The position numbers and the translations under genes are program-made. The notes under the pieces were generated by a model that worked only from the letters and a program-made list of their open reading frames with translations, did not search any database and was not told the origin of the DNA. Positions 55,739 to 63,217 of a stretch of 64,000 nt of DNA are shown here, piece by piece; within the stretch, counting starts at the first letter, position 1, and every line of letters begins with the position of its first letter. The stretch spans positions 310,001 to 374,000 of the forward strand of contig CAVQQI010000010.1 of the NCBI GenBank assembly GCA_963714875.1, written 5' to 3'. The stretch is from JBAOHV01 sp963714875. GTDB lineage: Bacteria; Actinomycetota; Acidimicrobiia; Acidimicrobiales; Microtrichaceae.

Positions 55739-56722
55739 ATGATGGACGCTGTGGAGGACTTCGTCGTCGCCCGGAATCCGGATGGGGATTCGGGGTTGCC
55801 GTATCTGGTTCGGCTGCCGTTGGGCGCTCACGGTGTGGTGCTGAAGGTGCGCGACACGTGGCCGCGCACCGCGAAGGTGTACTGCCACCCGTCGCAGGAC
55901 TGGGACGACTCGGTCGAGGTGGTGGAGCGGGTGCCGGTGCGCTCGTGTGTGCGTCGCGGCGCGGCGATCGACCTGGTGCTGGACCGAGGCCGGGAGAACC
56001 GGTCGCAGTTCGTCTTCACCCGGGCTCGTGGTCGCGAGGTGATCTTCTGGCAGAGCGCTCGTACTGCGAAGCAGGCCCGGCCCGCAGTGAGCACGCCGAC
56101 ACGACGCGCGTCCGGGTTGGTGCTCGACATCCTGGTCGACAGCCACGAGCGGTATCCGTGGAAGTTCAGCGCGCAGCAGGCAACGACCCGTCGGCAGGCG
56201 TTGCCGGCAGGTGACTACGCGGTCGAGCATCGACGGTCGGCGTCGTCGCCGCGGTCGAGCGCAAGAGCTTGGCGGACCTGTCCTCGACGTTGACGACCGG
56301 CAAGCTGCGCTACCTGCTCGCAGCGCTCGACGAACTGCCTCGTGCCGCGCTGGTGGTCGAGGACCGCTACTCGGCGGTGTTCAAGTCGACGTTCGTCGTC
56401 ACCGGGTGTGCTGGTCGAAGGTCTGGCCGAGGCGCAGGTCCGGTTCCCTGCGGTGCCGATCGTGTTCTGCGAGACGCGACCGTTGGCACAGGAGTGGACC
56501 TATCGGTTCCTCGGCGCCGCGCTGGCGCATCACGCCGAGGACGCGCCGGCCGCCGAGCGTGCCGCGGAACTCCCGGCGGCTGGTCCGTTGGCGCCAGCGG
56601 AGCCGACCGCTGCGGAGATCCGTGCCTGGGCGAACGCCAACGGCCACCCGGTCTCCGCGAAGGGGCGCATCCCGGCGTCGGTGCGAGCGGCGTTCGACGC
56701 GTCGCGACGACGGCCGGGCTAG
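55739..56722 (+). CDS. ERCC4-type nuclease with C-terminal Lsr2 DNA-binding domain; frameshifts near 56230 and 56400
   Basis: About 325 residues after joining frames. The N-terminal ~130 residues form a beta-rich domain (VRLPLGAHGVVLKVRDTWPR). The ERCC4/XPF-like nuclease follows: LVDSHERYPWKFSAQQAT and LPAGDYAVE, then in the next frame VERKSLADLSSTLTTGKL (the GDxnERKxxxD active site) and PRAALVVEDRYSAVFKS. Another shift leads to PGVLVEGLAEAQVRFPAVPI. The C-terminus EIRAWANANGHPVSAKGRIP is an Lsr2/HNS-like AT-rich DNA-binding module. Likely role: structure-specific DNA cleavage, possibly in repair or element biology. The stop shares CTAG with the convergent toxin gene. Confidence 0.75.
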
Positions 56723-57486
56723 CGGCCGAGCTGGTCGAGGAGAAGGCGACCTGCGGTGGAGATCTCGACGGGCTCGAGGCGGCCTTGGACGGCGCTTGCG
56801 GCATTCGCCAGACGTGCGGTGCGCAGCGCGTCGTCGATGAACCAGCGCTCGACCCCTGCAGCGACGAGCGAGGCGAGATCGAACGGCGCGGACTGGAGCG
56901 CTCGGACTGACTCGTCGGAGCGAATCAGGTCGCCGGTGAGGCGGACGAGGTCGAGTGCGTCGCTCTCGCGCTTCGACAGCGACGGTCCCTTCCGGTCCGC
57001 GATGGCGTGCAGCTTGCACGCGACCAGCGCAGGCACTGTCGCGACGGACAGTGTGCCCGTCTCGAGGACGGCGCCGTCGGGCGACACCGCATCGATCTCT
57101 ACGGGAGTCGCGCTGTCCAACGCCCATCGGTGGCCGACGACGAACAGCCGGTCGAGATCGGCATCAGGCAGGTCATCGCTGTGGTCAGGTAGCGGCCAGG
57201 TCGCCATGACGTCGACCTTCACGCCGTCGACCACGATTCGGTTCTGATCTGCTGCCTCTCCGTCCCCCAAGTACTGCAGCGCCAGGTCCCGAGGGCCTTC
57301 ACCTTCGGCAACCGTGTCAACGTCGTTCGTCGCTCGGTGCACGGTGGCGAGCCGGACGGTGACTGCCAGGCCGCCGACCAGCGCTGCCGGGTGAAATCGT
57401 GGCGTCTCGAACAGCGTCGTGGCCGTGCGGATCAGTCGGCTGATCGCGCCGTCGCCGGAGTCGATCAGTGCGACGTCACCAGACAC
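56719..57486 (-). CDS. AbiEii-like nucleotidyltransferase toxin
   Basis: A ~255-residue nucleotidyltransferase of the AbiEii/DUF1814-like group. The active-site region is FHPAALVGGLAVTVRLATVH, RATNDVDTV (GG then D-x-D), with strands VDGVKVDVMATWPL and a helical tail containing VACKLHAIADRKGPSLSKRE and SDALDLVRL. In type IV-like toxin-antitoxin phage defence, AbiEii binds GTP and arrests growth. The GTG start at 57486 overlaps the upstream antitoxin stop by 11 bases, giving coupled translation in the order antitoxin-toxin. The frame stays open upstream inside the antitoxin gene. Confidence 0.8.
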   Translation of the reverse strand: MSGDVALIDSGDGAISRLIRTATTLFETPRFHPAALVGGLAVTVRLATVHRATNDVDTVAEGEGPRDLALQYLGDGEAADQNRIVVDGVKVDVMATWPLPDHSDDLPDADLDRLFVVGHRWALDSATPVEIDAVSPDGAVLETGTLSVATVPALVACKLHAIADRKGPSLSKRESDALDLVRLTGDLIRSDESVRALQSAPFDLASLVAAGVERWFIDDALRTARLANAASAVQGRLEPVEISTAGRLLLDQLGR

Positions 57487-58516
57487 GAACGAACCCCTTC
57501 GGCGGCTCCCACTGATCGAGCACTTCGCGCCCACGGGACGTGGCTGCGAGACCGAGCGCGCAGGCAACCGGATGTGCGAGCGGCGCCCCGGCCCTCCTGG
57601 CGGGATAGCGGTCGTGGGTCAGCAGCCCCACCGGGTCGACCGCGAGCTCGATCGATGGCCGGGACTCGTCGGACGCCACCTCGCCGCCGACGATCTTGGC
57701 GCGACGGAGCGACTCGTCGTCGGGCACGAAGAGCAGCGTCGGGTAGTCGCCGGTCAGCACCAGCGGCGCACCCCAGGCCACGGCGCCACGTTCGCCAGCG
57801 ATCGCCCAACCCGCAGCGCTCAGGTCGTCGATGTTCGCTCCCAGACGCGGGTCCTTCAGGTCAGCGATCGACAACCGAGCCGACGTACTCCCAGCGGCCC
57901 AGACATCGGCGACGGCCCAGAACAGCTCAGGGGTCAGCGGACGGTATCTGCCCCGACCCACGCGTTCAGCGAGCTGCGCGTCACCCAGAGCCGACATCGC
58001 CCGGCTCACCGAACTGACGTCGAGCCCGGCGAGACGAGCGATCGCCGTGAGGGTCATCGGATCGTCGGGTCGCGTGAGGAGTCCCATGGCAGCGCTCAGG
58101 CCGGAGCGGCCGGCGATCGCCGTCGTGCTCGACCGGTCTGGGTCGAATCGGCTGGCAGGGGCGATGTCGGTATCGATGAAGAGGCCGTCAGCGACGAGCC
58201 GAAGGTGACCTCGGCGGTCGAGCCAACCGATGCCAGCGTCGTTGAGGATCGGCCGCAGCGACGCAGGTACCTGGTCCGCCACGACCATGTGGAACGTCCC
58301 GAGCTTGCGGTGGCCGACCTTGAATTTGGGCATGGCACCGGACAAGACCGACGCCGCGGTGACCTCGATCTCGGTCGGCGGGCGGGAGGGGCGCTCGACG
58401 ATCACGACGTCCGGTTGGTCAGGCTGGCGAACCGTGAGCCCGAGCGAGGTCGCTGCGTCCATGAACGTCTGGACTGCGTCTCGTTGGAGTTCAGCCTGCG
58501 AGGTGCGACTTCTCAT
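57476..58516 (-). CDS. AbiEi-like antitoxin/winged-helix regulator with nuclease-fold-like N-domain
   Basis: A ~346-residue protein. The N-terminal part (VVIVERPSRPPTEIEVTAAS, MVVADQVPASLRPILNDAGI, GWLDRRGHLRLVADGLFI) resembles a restriction-nuclease-like fold seen in long AbiEi-type regulators. A winged helix lies near 165-210 (LTAIARLAGLDVSSVSRAMS, ALGDAQLAERVGRGRYR). The C-terminal ~130 residues are a mixed alpha/beta region (WGAPLVLTGDYPTLLFVPDD). AbiEi antitoxins repress their own promoter by binding inverted repeats, and a matching palindrome is present at the start. ATG at 58516 lies 10 bases from a TATAAT, so the mRNA is probably leaderless. Confidence 0.72.
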   Translation of the reverse strand: MRSRTSQAELQRDAVQTFMDAATSLGLTVRQPDQPDVVIVERPSRPPTEIEVTAASVLSGAMPKFKVGHRKLGTFHMVVADQVPASLRPILNDAGIGWLDRRGHLRLVADGLFIDTDIAPASRFDPDRSSTTAIAGRSGLSAAMGLLTRPDDPMTLTAIARLAGLDVSSVSRAMSALGDAQLAERVGRGRYRPLTPELFWAVADVWAAGSTSARLSIADLKDPRLGANIDDLSAAGWAIAGERGAVAWGAPLVLTGDYPTLLFVPDDESLRRAKIVGGEVASDESRPSIELAVDPVGLLTHDRYPARRAGAPLAHPVACALGLAATSRGREVLDQWEPPKGFVRVW

Positions 58517-58518
58517 GC

Positions 58519-58540
58519 GTCTTGAATTATAACGCAAGAC
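58519..58540 (-). promoter_or_regulatory. Palindromic operator/promoter of the AbiE-like pair
   Basis: On the minus strand GTCTTG (58540-58535) and CAAGAC (58524-58519) flank a 10-base AT-rich spacer that holds TATAAT (58531-58526), a consensus -10. Transcription would begin near 58519, only a few bases before the ATG at 58516. A repressor bound to the arms would cover the -10. No convincing -35 is visible. Confidence 0.65.
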
Positions 58541-58661
58541 ACAAGATCTATCCGTTCTAGCCGATCACGTGCTCGCGAGACGGTCGAGGATCTCTCGGTC
58601 TTCGGCGATCACTTCGAGCAGGTTGCCTGCTCCGATAGGGCGCTGCGTCGAACCGCGGTCG

Positions 58662-59924
58662 TCAGGCGTGGGGCGTCGGGAGTTCCGCCTTGCGCGACTT
58701 CAGCTGTGCCACCACCGCGGCGGTGAGCAGGTGCGCGGTGACGACGGCGATCGCGATCGGGGCGGCGGTGAGGGGGCCGAGGCCGATGGACAGCACGGCG
58801 ATGAAGGTCAGGCCGATCGGGGCCTTGATGGTTGCTCCCGGCACGGCGGCCAGCATGGCGCCGACGGCGATGGCGTAGGGGATGTCAGGGATCGCGAGGT
58901 GGATCATCACGCCGGCCGTTCCACCCACGAACAGCATCGGGAGGACGTTGCCGCCGATGAACCCTGTCGCCAGGCTGAGCGCCATCGCCACCATCTTCCC
59001 GACGACGACCGCGGCGAGCATCCAGAGGCTGATCGACGCGGAGTTGTCGATCACGGTGGTGAGCTGGTCGTTGCCGGCACCGACGGTGAGGGGAAGTGCG
59101 ACGGCGATGAGGCCGACCAGCGCTCCGCCAACCACGCCGCGCACGAGCTGGTTCGGCACCTTGTCGGCCGCCGCTTGGACCAGCTTGACGATGACGACGA
59201 ACGCGATCATGAGCACGCTCGCGGTGATGCCGAGGCCGACGCCCATGAGGAGCTGTGTGACGCGGAACTCCTCGACGGGGATCGCGAAGCTGTTGAGGAA
59301 CGTCGTGCCGACGACTCCGAAGAACACGGCGAAGGCCACGGTCGCGGCGATGAGCTGGGCCAGGATCCCTTCCATGTAGCGCTGCTTGGGAATCGGGGCG
59401 AGCTCGCTGACGATCAGGGTGCCCAGGCCCGGAGAGGTGAACGCTCCGCCGAAGCCGCCGGAGATGCCTGCCATCGTCGCGTCGAGGCGTGCCGACTCGT
59501 TGCCGGGCCACCATCGGGACGCGATCCACGAGCCGAGGCCTCCGCCCATCATGATCAGGGCGAACGACGGGCCGAGGCTGGCTCCGGCGACCGCCGAGAC
59601 CGCCGCCAATCCCACCCACGATGCTGCGACCCGATGGTCGACCTCGCCGGACTCGATGACGGCGACACCCCCGGGGACGTGCTCGGGGACCTTCCACCAG
59701 CCGCGCAGCGCGGTGACGATGAGGCCTCCGGCCGCGGTGACGGCGATCCACCACCAGTCACCGGACCATGCGTCGATCCGGGGGTCGCCGAAGACCAGGT
59801 CGGTCACCTTGCCCGTGGCTCCGAGATAGGCGAGGCCGAGCAGCCCGACGATGAGGCCCATGACGCCCGAGGCCACCAGCAGCTGCCGGTACCACGGCGT
59901 GTCGATCGGTATCGGCGTCGCCAT
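58662..59924 (-). CDS. ClC-family chloride channel/transporter
   Basis: A 420-residue polytopic protein. The ClC fold is indicated by SAVAGASLGPSFALIMMGGG (selectivity-filter loop of the G-x-x-x-x-P type), then GGFGGAFTSPGLGTLIVSEL, and the duplicated C-terminal half with ATGFIGGNVLPMLFVGGTAG and AIAVGAMLAAVPGATIKAPI. It has no CBS domains. It likely carries chloride or another small anion across the inner membrane. The ATG at 59924 has GAGGGGAC upstream. It lies 25 bases after the SulP stop, so the two anion transporters form an operon. The ~120 bases between it and the AbiE promoter contain no gene. Confidence 0.88.
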   Translation of the reverse strand: MATPIPIDTPWYRQLLVASGVMGLIVGLLGLAYLGATGKVTDLVFGDPRIDAWSGDWWWIAVTAAGGLIVTALRGWWKVPEHVPGGVAVIESGEVDHRVAASWVGLAAVSAVAGASLGPSFALIMMGGGLGSWIASRWWPGNESARLDATMAGISGGFGGAFTSPGLGTLIVSELAPIPKQRYMEGILAQLIAATVAFAVFFGVVGTTFLNSFAIPVEEFRVTQLLMGVGLGITASVLMIAFVVIVKLVQAAADKVPNQLVRGVVGGALVGLIAVALPLTVGAGNDQLTTVIDNSASISLWMLAAVVVGKMVAMALSLATGFIGGNVLPMLFVGGTAGVMIHLAIPDIPYAIAVGAMLAAVPGATIKAPIGLTFIAVLSIGLGPLTAAPIAIAVVTAHLLTAAVVAQLKSRKAELPTPHA

Positions 59925-59949
59925 CGTCTGTCCCCTCAGTACCTGGTGA

Positions 59950-61698
59950 TCACTCGATCGGGCGGCGAGGATGCAGCGTTGCATGCCGTTGGACCGCGGC
60001 GTCGATGTTGTCATGGACGCGATCGCGGTCCACCAGTTCGAAGAACCCGTCGCGTTCCAGCACCTCGAGGACCTGCGACTTCACCCGCGCGAGGTGCAGG
60101 TCGATGTCGTGGTCGATGCCAGCCTGAGCGATCGCGATCAGGACGTCGGCCCCTTCGGCGTCGATGAAGTTGACACCCTCCATGCTCAGGATCACCCCGT
60201 CGATCCCGGTGGGCGTCTCGACACGGATCTGGCGCAGGCGGTCGGACAGCGCGTCGGCGTTGACGAAGAAGAGGCCGCCGTCGAAGCGCAGGATCTTCAC
60301 TCCGGGGATCGTCTCGCAGTCGTCGTGCTGTTCCAGGTCGTAGAACGCGTCGGTTCCGGGCTTGCGTCCCAGCTCCGGGATGTAGGGCAGCGCCGAGACG
60401 GCGACGAGCCAGATGATGGAGATTCCGACGCCGATGAAGACGCCCTGGAGGATGCCGAACGTCATCACTCCCAGAAGGGCCGCCAGGGCGGCCGCGAACT
60501 CGTAGGGCTTGACGAGGATCAGGCGTTTCATCTCGCCCACGTTCATCATCCCCAGCGTCACTGCTTGGATGATGACCGCGCCGAGGACCGCCTCGGGCAG
60601 GTTGGAGAAGAGCGGGGCGAGGACGAGCAGGGTGAGGATGACGAATCCCGCCTGGGCGAGGCTCGATACCTGTGACCTGGCGCCTGCGCCGTCGTTGACG
60701 GGGCTCTTGGAGAGGCTGCCGTTGTTGAAGACCCCCTGAAAGACGCTCGACGCGACGTTGGACATGCCTTGCGCGAGCAGCTCCTGGTTCACGTCGACCC
60801 GATAGTTGTGCTTGGTCGCGTACTGGCGCACACCCGCGGTCGTCACCGAGAACCCGATGAGGACCAGCCCGACGGCAGCCCCGATCACCGTCTCCCAGTT
60901 GTCGACGATGAGCTGGAGGTCGGGGATCGACGGCGTCGGGAATCCGCGTGGGACCTCTGCCACGAGCGCGACGCCGCTGTCACCTAGGCCCCACACAACG
61001 GTCACGGTGATGCCCACGACCACCGCGACGAGCTCGGCCGGAACCTTCGGTGCCAGGAACTTGAGGCTGAACAACAACACCAGGGCCGCCCCACCCAGCA
61101 GGACGGTGGTCCGATTCGCCTCGGGGAGACTCGCCCCCCAGTTCCACAGCTTCTGCCATGTGTTCGAGCCGGACTTCTCGGTTCCCGTGAGCTTGAACAG
61201 CTCGCCCGAGACCACGTTGATGGCGACGCCGAAGATGAATCCCGTGAGAACGGCCGCCGACAGGAACTCCGCGATCCACCCCATCTTGAGCACCGCCATG
61301 ACGACGTACAACAAGCCCGCCACCAGCACCACGGCGGCCGCGATCGCCACCGCATCCTCGGAACCCGCTGCTGCGATGGACAACACCGCCGCACCCAGCA
61401 CCGGGGCGGTCGACGAGCCCGGGGTCTGCACCAACTGCTTGGAGGTCGTGAACAGCGCGAACGCGATCATGCCGAACGCAGCGGCGTACAGGCCGTTCTG
61501 GACGGGCACGCCGCTCAGCGACGCGTAGCCCAGCGACGTCGGGACCGTCAGCGCCCACACCGACAGCCCGGCGATCACGTCGTTCTTCAACCACGACCGC
61601 TGGTAGTTCGGCAACCAGACCAGGCTCGGGATGAACCGCCTGATCGAACCGGGCTGCTCCGGCGCTCGTGCGGTGCTGGGTGCGTCGTCGGGTGTCAT
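59950..61698 (-). CDS. SulP-family anion transporter with STAS domain
   Basis: A 582-residue inner-membrane transporter. The N-terminal DVIAGLSVWALTVPTSLGYA, SLSGVPVQNGLYAAAFGMIA and LVQTPGSSTAPVLGAAVL are SulP hallmarks. About 14 TM segments are followed by a C-terminal STAS domain (~440-560) with ILRFDGGLFFVNADALSDRL and GVILSMEGVNFIDAEGADVL. SulP proteins move sulfate, bicarbonate or other anions with Na+ or H+; the substrate here is not known. The ATG has GAGGAGCGA upstream and overlaps the stop of a 19-codon ORF. The downstream gene is a ClC channel. Confidence 0.93.
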   Translation of the reverse strand: MTPDDAPSTARAPEQPGSIRRFIPSLVWLPNYQRSWLKNDVIAGLSVWALTVPTSLGYASLSGVPVQNGLYAAAFGMIAFALFTTSKQLVQTPGSSTAPVLGAAVLSIAAAGSEDAVAIAAAVVLVAGLLYVVMAVLKMGWIAEFLSAAVLTGFIFGVAINVVSGELFKLTGTEKSGSNTWQKLWNWGASLPEANRTTVLLGGAALVLLFSLKFLAPKVPAELVAVVVGITVTVVWGLGDSGVALVAEVPRGFPTPSIPDLQLIVDNWETVIGAAVGLVLIGFSVTTAGVRQYATKHNYRVDVNQELLAQGMSNVASSVFQGVFNNGSLSKSPVNDGAGARSQVSSLAQAGFVILTLLVLAPLFSNLPEAVLGAVIIQAVTLGMMNVGEMKRLILVKPYEFAAALAALLGVMTFGILQGVFIGVGISIIWLVAVSALPYIPELGRKPGTDAFYDLEQHDDCETIPGVKILRFDGGLFFVNADALSDRLRQIRVETPTGIDGVILSMEGVNFIDAEGADVLIAIAQAGIDHDIDLHLARVKSQVLEVLERDGFFELVDRDRVHDNIDAAVQRHATLHPRRPIE

Positions 61699-61798
61699 GG
61701 GTCGCTCCTCATCGGCCTGACTGCGAAGCGGCGATCATCTGGGGTGGGCGTCACGAGAACTCCTCGGCCTCGGCCCGGGTGTCGACGTCATGGCTCAT
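61695..61798 (-). CDS. Two tiny coupled upstream ORFs (15 and 19 codons) before sulP
   Basis: ORF A (61798-61751) starts with ATG after CGGAGG at ideal spacing and reads MSHDVDTRAEAEEFS, then stops. ORF B starts at a GTG overlapping that stop (GTGA, 61754), reads MTPTPDDRRFAVRPMRSDP, and its TGA overlaps the sulP ATG. The strong ribosome site on ORF A and two successive overlaps suggest leader peptides coupling translation into sulP. No attenuation hairpin is obvious. They could be chance. Confidence 0.35.
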
Positions 61799-61895
61799 CG
61801 AATCCTCCGAAGTGATCGCAGCCGTCGCTCCGCACCCGCTGCAGCGTGGTGCCCGAACCGATCACGGGCCGGACACCACGTCAGCAGGTGATGTG

Positions 61896-62423
61896 TCAGC
61901 CGTCGGCGTCGGCGTCCTTCTGGATCTCGTCGACGTCGGCCTCGATCTGCTTCTGCTGGACCTTGTCGGCCTGGCGCATCGCTGCTTCGACCTTCGCTCC
62001 CATGTCGGAGGCGCCCACGACGACGAGCCCGGCCTGTCCGGCGTCGAGTTGCTCACCGAGCTCCTTCAGGTCGCTCCGACTCATTCCCGCCGCTGCGTGA
62101 CCGGCGAGTGCTCCGAGGCCGGCGCCGACGGCGGTGGTGCCAGCAAGCAGGCCGCCACCGATTGCAGCAGCCGGGAACAGCGCGACCACGAGTCCAGTGG
62201 CGAGGCCGAGTGTCCCGCCCCCGACGCCGCCGACCCGGGTCGGGGTCTCGTGCTTCTTGACGATCTTGACCTTGCCGTTGTCCTTGCGTTCGATGACCGC
62301 GGCGTCATAGGCATCGATCAGACCGTCCTGGACGTGGAGGTCGTGCACCGCCTGGTAGTCGGCCCTCGCTGCGTCCACGTTCGGGTACACCCCGACGTAT
62401 GCGATGAATGTGTCCATTGCCAT
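61896..62423 (-). CDS. DUF1269-family membrane protein
   Basis: A 175-residue protein: an N-terminal ferredoxin-like part (DTFIAYVGVYPNVDAARADY, LIDAYDAAVIERKDNGKVKI, VKKHETPTR), a glycine-zipper-like hydrophobic hairpin (GGVGGGTLGLATGLVVALFP, AAAIGGGLLAGTTAVGAGLG), then SRSDLKELGEQLDAGQAGLV, which is typical of DUF1269/YrpD-like stress membrane proteins. The C-terminus is a charged helix. AAGGAGAAC precedes the ATG. It follows the DUF7144 gene and precedes the SulP operon on the same strand. Confidence 0.85.
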   Translation of the reverse strand: MAMDTFIAYVGVYPNVDAARADYQAVHDLHVQDGLIDAYDAAVIERKDNGKVKIVKKHETPTRVGGVGGGTLGLATGLVVALFPAAAIGGGLLAGTTAVGAGLGALAGHAAAGMSRSDLKELGEQLDAGQAGLVVVGASDMGAKVEAAMRQADKVQQKQIEADVDEIQKDADADG

Positions 62424-62546
62424 GCGTTGTTCTCCTTGTTGGGATTCTGCGTTCTGGGTGTCCGGCGGTCCGGTGATGCAGCCCGGCCGTCGCGAGCAGA
62501 GTGACATCTGCGGCGATGCGACGGAAGCGATGCATCGGGATCGTGC

Positions 62547-62609
62547 TCAGGCGAGCAAGTCGGCCTTCTGCGCGTCGAACTCCTGGGCCGAGATGACACC
62601 CTGAGACCC
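62547..62609 (-). pseudogene. SHOCT-domain tail separated from the DUF7144 ORF by one in-frame TGA
   Basis: Directly after the DUF7144 stop, in the same frame, the sequence reads GSQGVISAQEFDAQKADLLA and stops. That is the second half of a SHOCT domain (typical form xxGVLTxEEFxAxKAxLL). The preceding residues HGRDIQRISDAS could be the first SHOCT helix. Either a nonsense change shortened the protein or a remnant of another gene lies here. Confidence 0.6.
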
Positions 62610-63017
62610 TCAGCTGGCGTCGGAGATCCGTTGGATGTCACGGCCGTGCGCCGTGAGCGCCCAGATGATGGCAACGTCCAGCGCAATGACGAGGATCCCC
62701 CACACCGGGTACCAAGGAAGCCACAGGAAGTTGACGACGGCGCTCAGCCCAGCGACCACGACGCCGACGGTTCGTGCTGCGGCGTTGCCGGTGAAGATGC
62801 CGAAGCCCGAGGCCAGGATGATGACGCCGAGGATCAGGTGGATCCAGCCCCATGTCGTGATGTCGAACTTGAAGATCCATTCGGCGCCAACCACGAAGAA
62901 CTCGTCGTTGAAGATTGCGACCAGGCCTGCGCACGCTTGGAAGAACCCGACGACCACCAGCACGACGCCAGCGAACGCCGCATAGCCAGCGGCCCATCCA
63001 CTCGGTTGCTCTGACAC
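62610..63017 (-). CDS. DUF7144-like four-TM membrane protein
   Basis: A 135-residue membrane protein with four helices. Conserved features are WAAGYAAFAGVVLVVVGFFQ, DITTWGWIHLILGVIILASG, FGIFTGNAAARTVGVVVAGL, then NFLWLPWYPVWGILVIALDV, which match a common actinobacterial family of unknown function. The GTG start at 63017 has a strong GGAGG ribosome site. The gene ends in a TGA that interrupts an otherwise open SHOCT-like tail. It probably belongs to a stress-type membrane cluster with DUF1269. Confidence 0.85.
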   Translation of the reverse strand: MSEQPSGWAAGYAAFAGVVLVVVGFFQACAGLVAIFNDEFFVVGAEWIFKFDITTWGWIHLILGVIILASGFGIFTGNAAARTVGVVVAGLSAVVNFLWLPWYPVWGILVIALDVAIIWALTAHGRDIQRISDAS

Positions 63018-63091
63018 GTCACTACCTCCTCGCGCTTCGGAACCTCCGTCGCGCTCAACGATGGATCGTAAGGTTGACCCGGCGAGATGGA

Positions 63092-63110
63092 ATCACCCCC
63101 GCCGGGTGAT
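63092..63110. terminator. Perfect inverted repeat ATCACCC-N5-GGGTGAT
   Basis: 7-bp perfect arms around CCGCC, in the 200-base gap between the LuxR-type gene stop (63218) and the DUF7144 start (63017). It lies ~75 bases before the DUF7144 start, so it could be an operator as well as a terminator. No T-tract. Confidence 0.4.
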
Positions 63111-63217
63111 GGAGTTGCGCTGGACTGCGAGGACAGCGCGGATTCATCCTCCCGCTCGCCACGCGCTCGCCCGGACGGCTTCCCGTAGGCTCGGCTGAAC
63201 GAACCCTCGATGTGCGA

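Noticed and set aside
55031..56230. A 399-codon minus-strand open frame spanning the tRNA fragment, considered as an integrase.
   Set aside because: It reads through tRNA-derived sequence, is Arg/His/Pro-rich, and lacks the tyrosine-recombinase R-HxxR-Y motif. It is opposite the ERCC4 gene.
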